This document shows positions 59,377 to 61,877 of a stretch of 61,877 nucleotides of DNA, one piece after another. This stretch comes from an uncultured bacterium (GTDB taxonomy: Bacteria > Verrucomicrobiota > Kiritimatiellia > RFP12 > UBA1067), in the NCBI GenBank assembly GCA_902801025.1, contig CADCGZ010000006.1:1-61877 (forward strand), in the 5' to 3' direction. The stretch's first letter is position 1. The number at the start of each line of letters is the position of its first letter. Position numbers and translations under genes: made by a program. A model generated the notes under the pieces. That model was not told the DNA's origin and did not search any database. It was given only the letters and a program-made list of their open reading frames with translations.

Positions 59377-59418
59377 GCGCGGCCAATTGTCAGTGTAAAC
59401 AGGAATCAATAGAAAACG

Positions 59419-60084
59419 ATGAACCGTTCTTCGATACTTCGCCTTTCCGGCATTCTCGCGGCTGTGGCATTAGCGTTTGCGTTTCTTTCGAGCGCATTCT
59501 TCAGTTTGGGAGGATTCGCATTATTACATCAGTTAGGACTGGATGGCAGGGTGTTGAACCAGGTCGCTTCAGGAACGCACCTTCCTACAAGCATGCTTCT
59601 TGCGGCTGCATTTGGGATATTGTTGCAGGACAGAGAGAATCTTGTGGCTGGGCTGATTGGCGTCGTGCAAGCTAGTGTTGGTTGTATTATCACTTTCACT
59701 GGGTTGATTGGCGCATCATGGGTTTATACTATGTCAAGCAGGCCTCTCATTTATTTCGCGCTTGCAGTGATGTATTTTCTTTCGCTGGCTCTCATAAAAA
59801 ACAATGTGTCGCGCACATTGCGGTTTTGGGCGGTTGCCGCTGCCGCCTATTGTCTTGTCAATCAGCTTGCATGGCAGGGTGTGGAAATCTATAGACGTTG
59901 GTATGGCGTCACGATAGACGGAATGCAGACCATTTATGCCGTTTTGGGCTTTTTTACGACGTTGCCGGGCTTGGTGTGCAATGTCATCCTCATTATGTAC
60001 TTCATCGCGCAAGCCCGCACTAGCGATCGGTGCCAGGCTGCGTTTGACGATGGTGCGGCTTTGCCATCAACAGGTGAAGCTTGA
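59419..60084 (+). CDS. Multi-pass membrane protein, function unknown
   Basis: 221 residues with about six hydrophobic helices (LSGILAAVALAFAFLSSAFF; LLAAAFGILL; GLIGVVQASVGCIITFTGLIG; LIYFALAVMYFLSLALI; FWAVAAAAYCLVN; AVLGFFTTLPGLVCNVILIMYFIAQ). No motif is recognised and no signal of transporter class is visible. GC is moderate. The C-terminal tail is short and polar. Confidence 0.7.
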   Translation: MNRSSILRLSGILAAVALAFAFLSSAFFSLGGFALLHQLGLDGRVLNQVASGTHLPTSMLLAAAFGILLQDRENLVAGLIGVVQASVGCIITFTGLIGASWVYTMSSRPLIYFALAVMYFLSLALIKNNVSRTLRFWAVAAAAYCLVNQLAWQGVEIYRRWYGVTIDGMQTIYAVLGFFTTLPGLVCNVILIMYFIAQARTSDRCQAAFDDGAALPSTGEA

Positions 60085-60257
60085 TCCGTCCGCAAGAAGT
60101 CAGGAATACATCCCCCATCTGCGGTATCGAAACATTTGGGGACAGACCACGCGAAACTGTTATAAAAGGCTTGTTTTGCGGATGGTTTCCGTTTAAAGTG
60201 GTAAGTTCTTGTTAAAACCCATGATTTTGCCAAGTTATAATCTTCTTGTTGCTTGAT

Positions 60258-60287
60258 TGCGCACATATATGCTAAAATATGTGCGCA
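60258..60287. promoter_or_regulatory. Operator/promoter of the toxin-antitoxin operon
   Basis: A perfect inverted repeat TGCGCACATAT (60258-60268) and ATATGTGCGCA (60277-60287) with an eight-base spacer. A -10-like box TGCTAAAAT overlaps the spacer and right arm (TAAAAT 60273-60278). This is the usual layout for autorepression by an antitoxin or toxin-antitoxin complex. Confidence 0.75.
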
Positions 60288-60301
60288 CACAAGGAGGAGA
60301 T

Positions 60302-60553
60302 ATGAATATAACTCTGGCAGCACCTCCCAATGTCATTCAGAATGTTCGGTGTTGGGCTGAAGAGCAGGGGACAAGTCTCAACCAGTATATTCGCGATTTG
60401 CTGATTGCGAAGGATCGCGAGATTCGGCGTGAGCGCAAGTCTCTTGCTGACGAGTTCTATTCCTTTGCGATGGCGAACTCTATCGAGATGGAACCTGGAT
60501 ACAAGTATAGCCGCGCCGACGCCGCCGAACGGTTGATGGAGTGTGACAAATGA
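60302..60553 (+). CDS. vapB: Antitoxin, VapB-like ribbon-helix-helix type
   Basis: 83 residues from ATG 60302 with AAGGAGGAG upstream. The N-terminal ~45 residues (MNITLAAPPNVIQNVRCWAEEQGTSLNQYIRDLLIA) fit a ribbon-helix-helix fold: a beta strand, then two helices with the TSLNQYIR turn. The C-terminal part is charged and would wrap the toxin. Its stop overlaps the toxin ATG (ATGA). The promoter palindrome is probably its binding site. Confidence 0.8.
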   Translation: MNITLAAPPNVIQNVRCWAEEQGTSLNQYIRDLLIAKDREIRRERKSLADEFYSFAMANSIEMEPGYKYSRADAAERLMECDK

Positions 60554-60987
60554 GGTTCTTTGACACGAATATTCTTGTCTATGCCGCAAGCAATCAGGAT
60601 CCGCGCAAAAGGGCGATTGCGCTCGATCTGTTGCGCCACGCGCTCGAGGTGAACCACGATGGGGTGATTTCGCTTCAGATACTCCAGGAGTTCACCAACG
60701 TCATGCTGAAAAGGTCCCTTGCGACGGACGAGCAGATAGAGGGCTACTATTCGTATTTTTACCGCCTCGTCAGGAGCGAGGTGACGTCTGACATGCTGCG
60801 CGATGCAATCCACATCCAGCGCGAATACGGAATCCAATATCACGACGCAGTGATGGTGGCAGCGGCGAAGAAGCTTGGCTGCCATGAAATCGTCACGGAA
60901 GACCTGAACGGCGGACAGCTCTACTGCGGCATGGCGGTTGTCAACCCATTTACGGAAATTCGCCAGAGACAACAGGGGCAGACCTGA
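60550..60987 (+). CDS. vapC: PIN-domain toxin, VapC-like
   Basis: 145 residues. PIN acidic residues are in place: FFDTNILVYAAS (first Asp), the QEF block with Glu (SLQILQEFTNVM), YHDAVMVAAA (Asp) and TEDLNGG (Glu/Asp). PIN toxins cut RNA with metal ions. The start overlaps the antitoxin stop. The last codons (QRQQGQT, stop) lie in the left end of element copy 3; the TGA stop is the first three bases of the element core. Confidence 0.88.
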   Translation: MRFFDTNILVYAASNQDPRKRAIALDLLRHALEVNHDGVISLQILQEFTNVMLKRSLATDEQIEGYYSYFYRLVRSEVTSDMLRDAIHIQREYGIQYHDAVMVAAAKKLGCHEIVTEDLNGGQLYCGMAVVNPFTEIRQRQQGQT

Positions 60988-61154
60988 TTGCCACAGCAAA
61001 ATGCCACACTAGCGGGAGTTTGTGATATACTGTTCAGCATGAGACGTAGCAGGATACATCTTCCAAATCGGTGCTATCACCTGATCAGCCGCGTCTCCCG
61101 CCGCGTGTCGCTATGATAAGGAAAACCTACTGTGGCAATTTACTGTGGCAATCA
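60985..61154 (+). mobile_element. MITE-like element copy 3, internally deleted
   Basis: Terminal repeats at 60985-61012 and 61127-61154, more diverged on the left. The core is 170 bp, ~36 bp shorter than copies 1 and 2. The -10 box TATACT (61026-61031) and ATG 61039 are kept, with relic RCYHLISRVSRRVSL then a stop. Flanks again carry ACAGGGGCAGACC and GTCCGACCCTGT. Confidence 0.8.
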
Positions 61155-61213
61155 TGTCCGACCCTGTTGGTTTTCTTTGCCAATAACAGGATATGTAGCT
61201 CGGAGATTCTGGC

Positions 61214-61877
61214 ATGAATGTCACAATAACTTATAAGCGGACAAGAGGGCTATACTATTCTTTTGTAAGACAGTTTTACTTGCGCAGCATTGTCATCTAT
61301 TTTATTTTTCTATCTATTCTTCCTGTGATTTTGTGCTGGGGTTGCACCTCAGTGATTATCCAGCTCTACGGATTCTTTTCGGGCGCTGGAGTTGTGGATC
61401 TCTGGTACCACCTCTTCGTGTCGCTTCCCATAGCCTTGCTTGCGGCCATTGGACTAATAAAGTTGGTTAAGCGGGTAGTCAAAGTTAAACACGAATATAC
61501 AAGAGTGTATGAATCGTGTCCGATTGAAGCTGACAACGAGATTGATGTCGAGGTGAAGATTGATGACGACGGGATTGGCTTGGGCAAGGAAAAGGTGCGA
61601 TGGGATGAAATGACACTTGGATTAGCGACGAAGGATTTTTATGCTTTCCTGAGCGCGAGGCCTGTTCTTGTCGGCATACCAAAATATGCGGTTGATGCGG
61701 AATTAGGCGAGTATCTTAAGAACAAAATGATGGTGATCAAAGAGAGGCAAAAGGGCCGGGTGCGCCAGGACAATAAACAAGATTTTCGCCTCAACACGCT
61801 CTTGAAGTGTGGTGCTGTTTGGGGTGCGCTTGTCGTGGGGTGTCTTGTCGCCACCTTGGTGTTTTGCGGAGCCAATT
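61214..61877 (+). CDS. Membrane protein, YcxB-like, 3' end outside window
   Basis: At least 221 residues from ATG 61214, open to the window edge. Two membrane helices near the N-terminus (SIVIYFIFLSILPVILCW; LFVSLPIALLAAIGLIKLV) are followed by a soluble beta-rich part (IDVEVKIDDDGIGLGKEKVRWDEM, then FYAFLSARPVLVGIPK). That pattern matches the YcxB-like C-terminal domain. A further hydrophobic helix (WGALVVGCLVATLVFC) lies at the end. Function is unknown. Confidence 0.65.
   Translation, partial: MNVTITYKRTRGLYYSFVRQFYLRSIVIYFIFLSILPVILCWGCTSVIIQLYGFFSGAGVVDLWYHLFVSLPIALLAAIGLIKLVKRVVKVKHEYTRVYESCPIEADNEIDVEVKIDDDGIGLGKEKVRWDEMTLGLATKDFYAFLSARPVLVGIPKYAVDAELGEYLKNKMMVIKERQKGRVRQDNKQDFRLNTLLKCGAVWGALVVGCLVATLVFCGAN

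Noticed and set aside
60118..60160. GGGGACAGACC word as a further transposase element end
   Set aside because: Only one short match without a partner inverted repeat; too weak to call.
57258..61154. CRISPR-like repeat reading of the repeated ACCACAGTA words
   Set aside because: The words lie as inverted pairs at element ends with a conserved interior, not as direct repeats with unique spacers.

Overview
The window reads as chromosomal DNA of an uncultured Gram-negative bacterium of the Planctomycetes-Verrucomicrobia-Chlamydiae (PVC) group, most likely Kiritimatiellota or Verrucomicrobiota from a gut or similar anaerobic habitat. This assignment is inference. It rests on the high GC, the mix of sialate O-acetylesterase, GH3 and alpha-2-macroglobulin genes, the GldA/GldFG/DUF4340 cassette, type III glutamine synthetase, and a pseudopilin locus. 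Two features run through the whole window. Many genes start from a recurring extended -10 box (TGGTATAAT), often only 6-10 bases before the ATG, which predicts leaderless mRNAs. Short tandem and palindromic repeats sit between genes and also inside reading frames. LAYOUT. 1-7.9 kb: envelope and glycan genes (partial sialate esterase, tyrosine phosphatase, tatD, aldose-1-epimerase lipoprotein, GH3 glycosidase, DsbD-like reductase, thioredoxin-fold protein), tightly packed on the plus strand. 7.9-13.6 kb: a large alpha-2-macroglobulin gene broken by a frameshift just after its CxEQ thioester motif. 14-15.5 kb: gltX carrying an in-frame 72-bp tandem repeat. 15.5-19.4 kb: an NgoMIV-type restriction-modification pair plus an unknown acidic protein. 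19.4-26.5 kb: metallophosphoesterase, methyltransferase, secreted protein, holA, an HTH-EIIA fusion and a HAD phosphatase. 26.8-31.2 kb: ABC exporter cassette of gliding/auxiliary type. 31.2-36.6 kb: glnN, then a BamD-like, LptE-like, Lrp-ligand-domain and TPR operon. 36.6-38.8 kb: tRNA-Glu, dprA, panC. 38.8-46.4 kb: type IV pilus/type II secretion-like genes arranged around a perfectly centred divergent palindromic promoter. 46.4-49.6 kb: argG, grpE, dnaJ, tRNA-Leu. 49.7-53.7 kb: an ExbB-ExbD pair followed by a 908-residue membrane-anchored coiled-coil protein with a C-terminal binding-type domain, which looks like an unusual Tol/Ton-like system. 53.8-56.5 kb: thrS and argF. 56.5-61.9 kb: an accessory region of lower coding density with a 228-bp nested inverted repeat, three copies of a MITE-like element that keeps the N-terminus of a REP-associated tyrosine transposase, a lipoprotein, an RHS-like fragment, a leucine-rich-repeat-like protein, a VapBC-type toxin-antitoxin pair and membrane proteins. 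HOW THE GENES WORK TOGETHER. The 5-8 kb genes likely supply periplasmic disulfide reduction beside secreted glycan enzymes. The 26.8-31.2 kb genes form one transporter. The 33-36.6 kb genes concern outer-membrane assembly. dprA plus the pilus genes fit DNA uptake or pseudopilus function. The 57-61 kb block is a landing zone for repeats, where one element has supplied the stop codon of the toxin gene.
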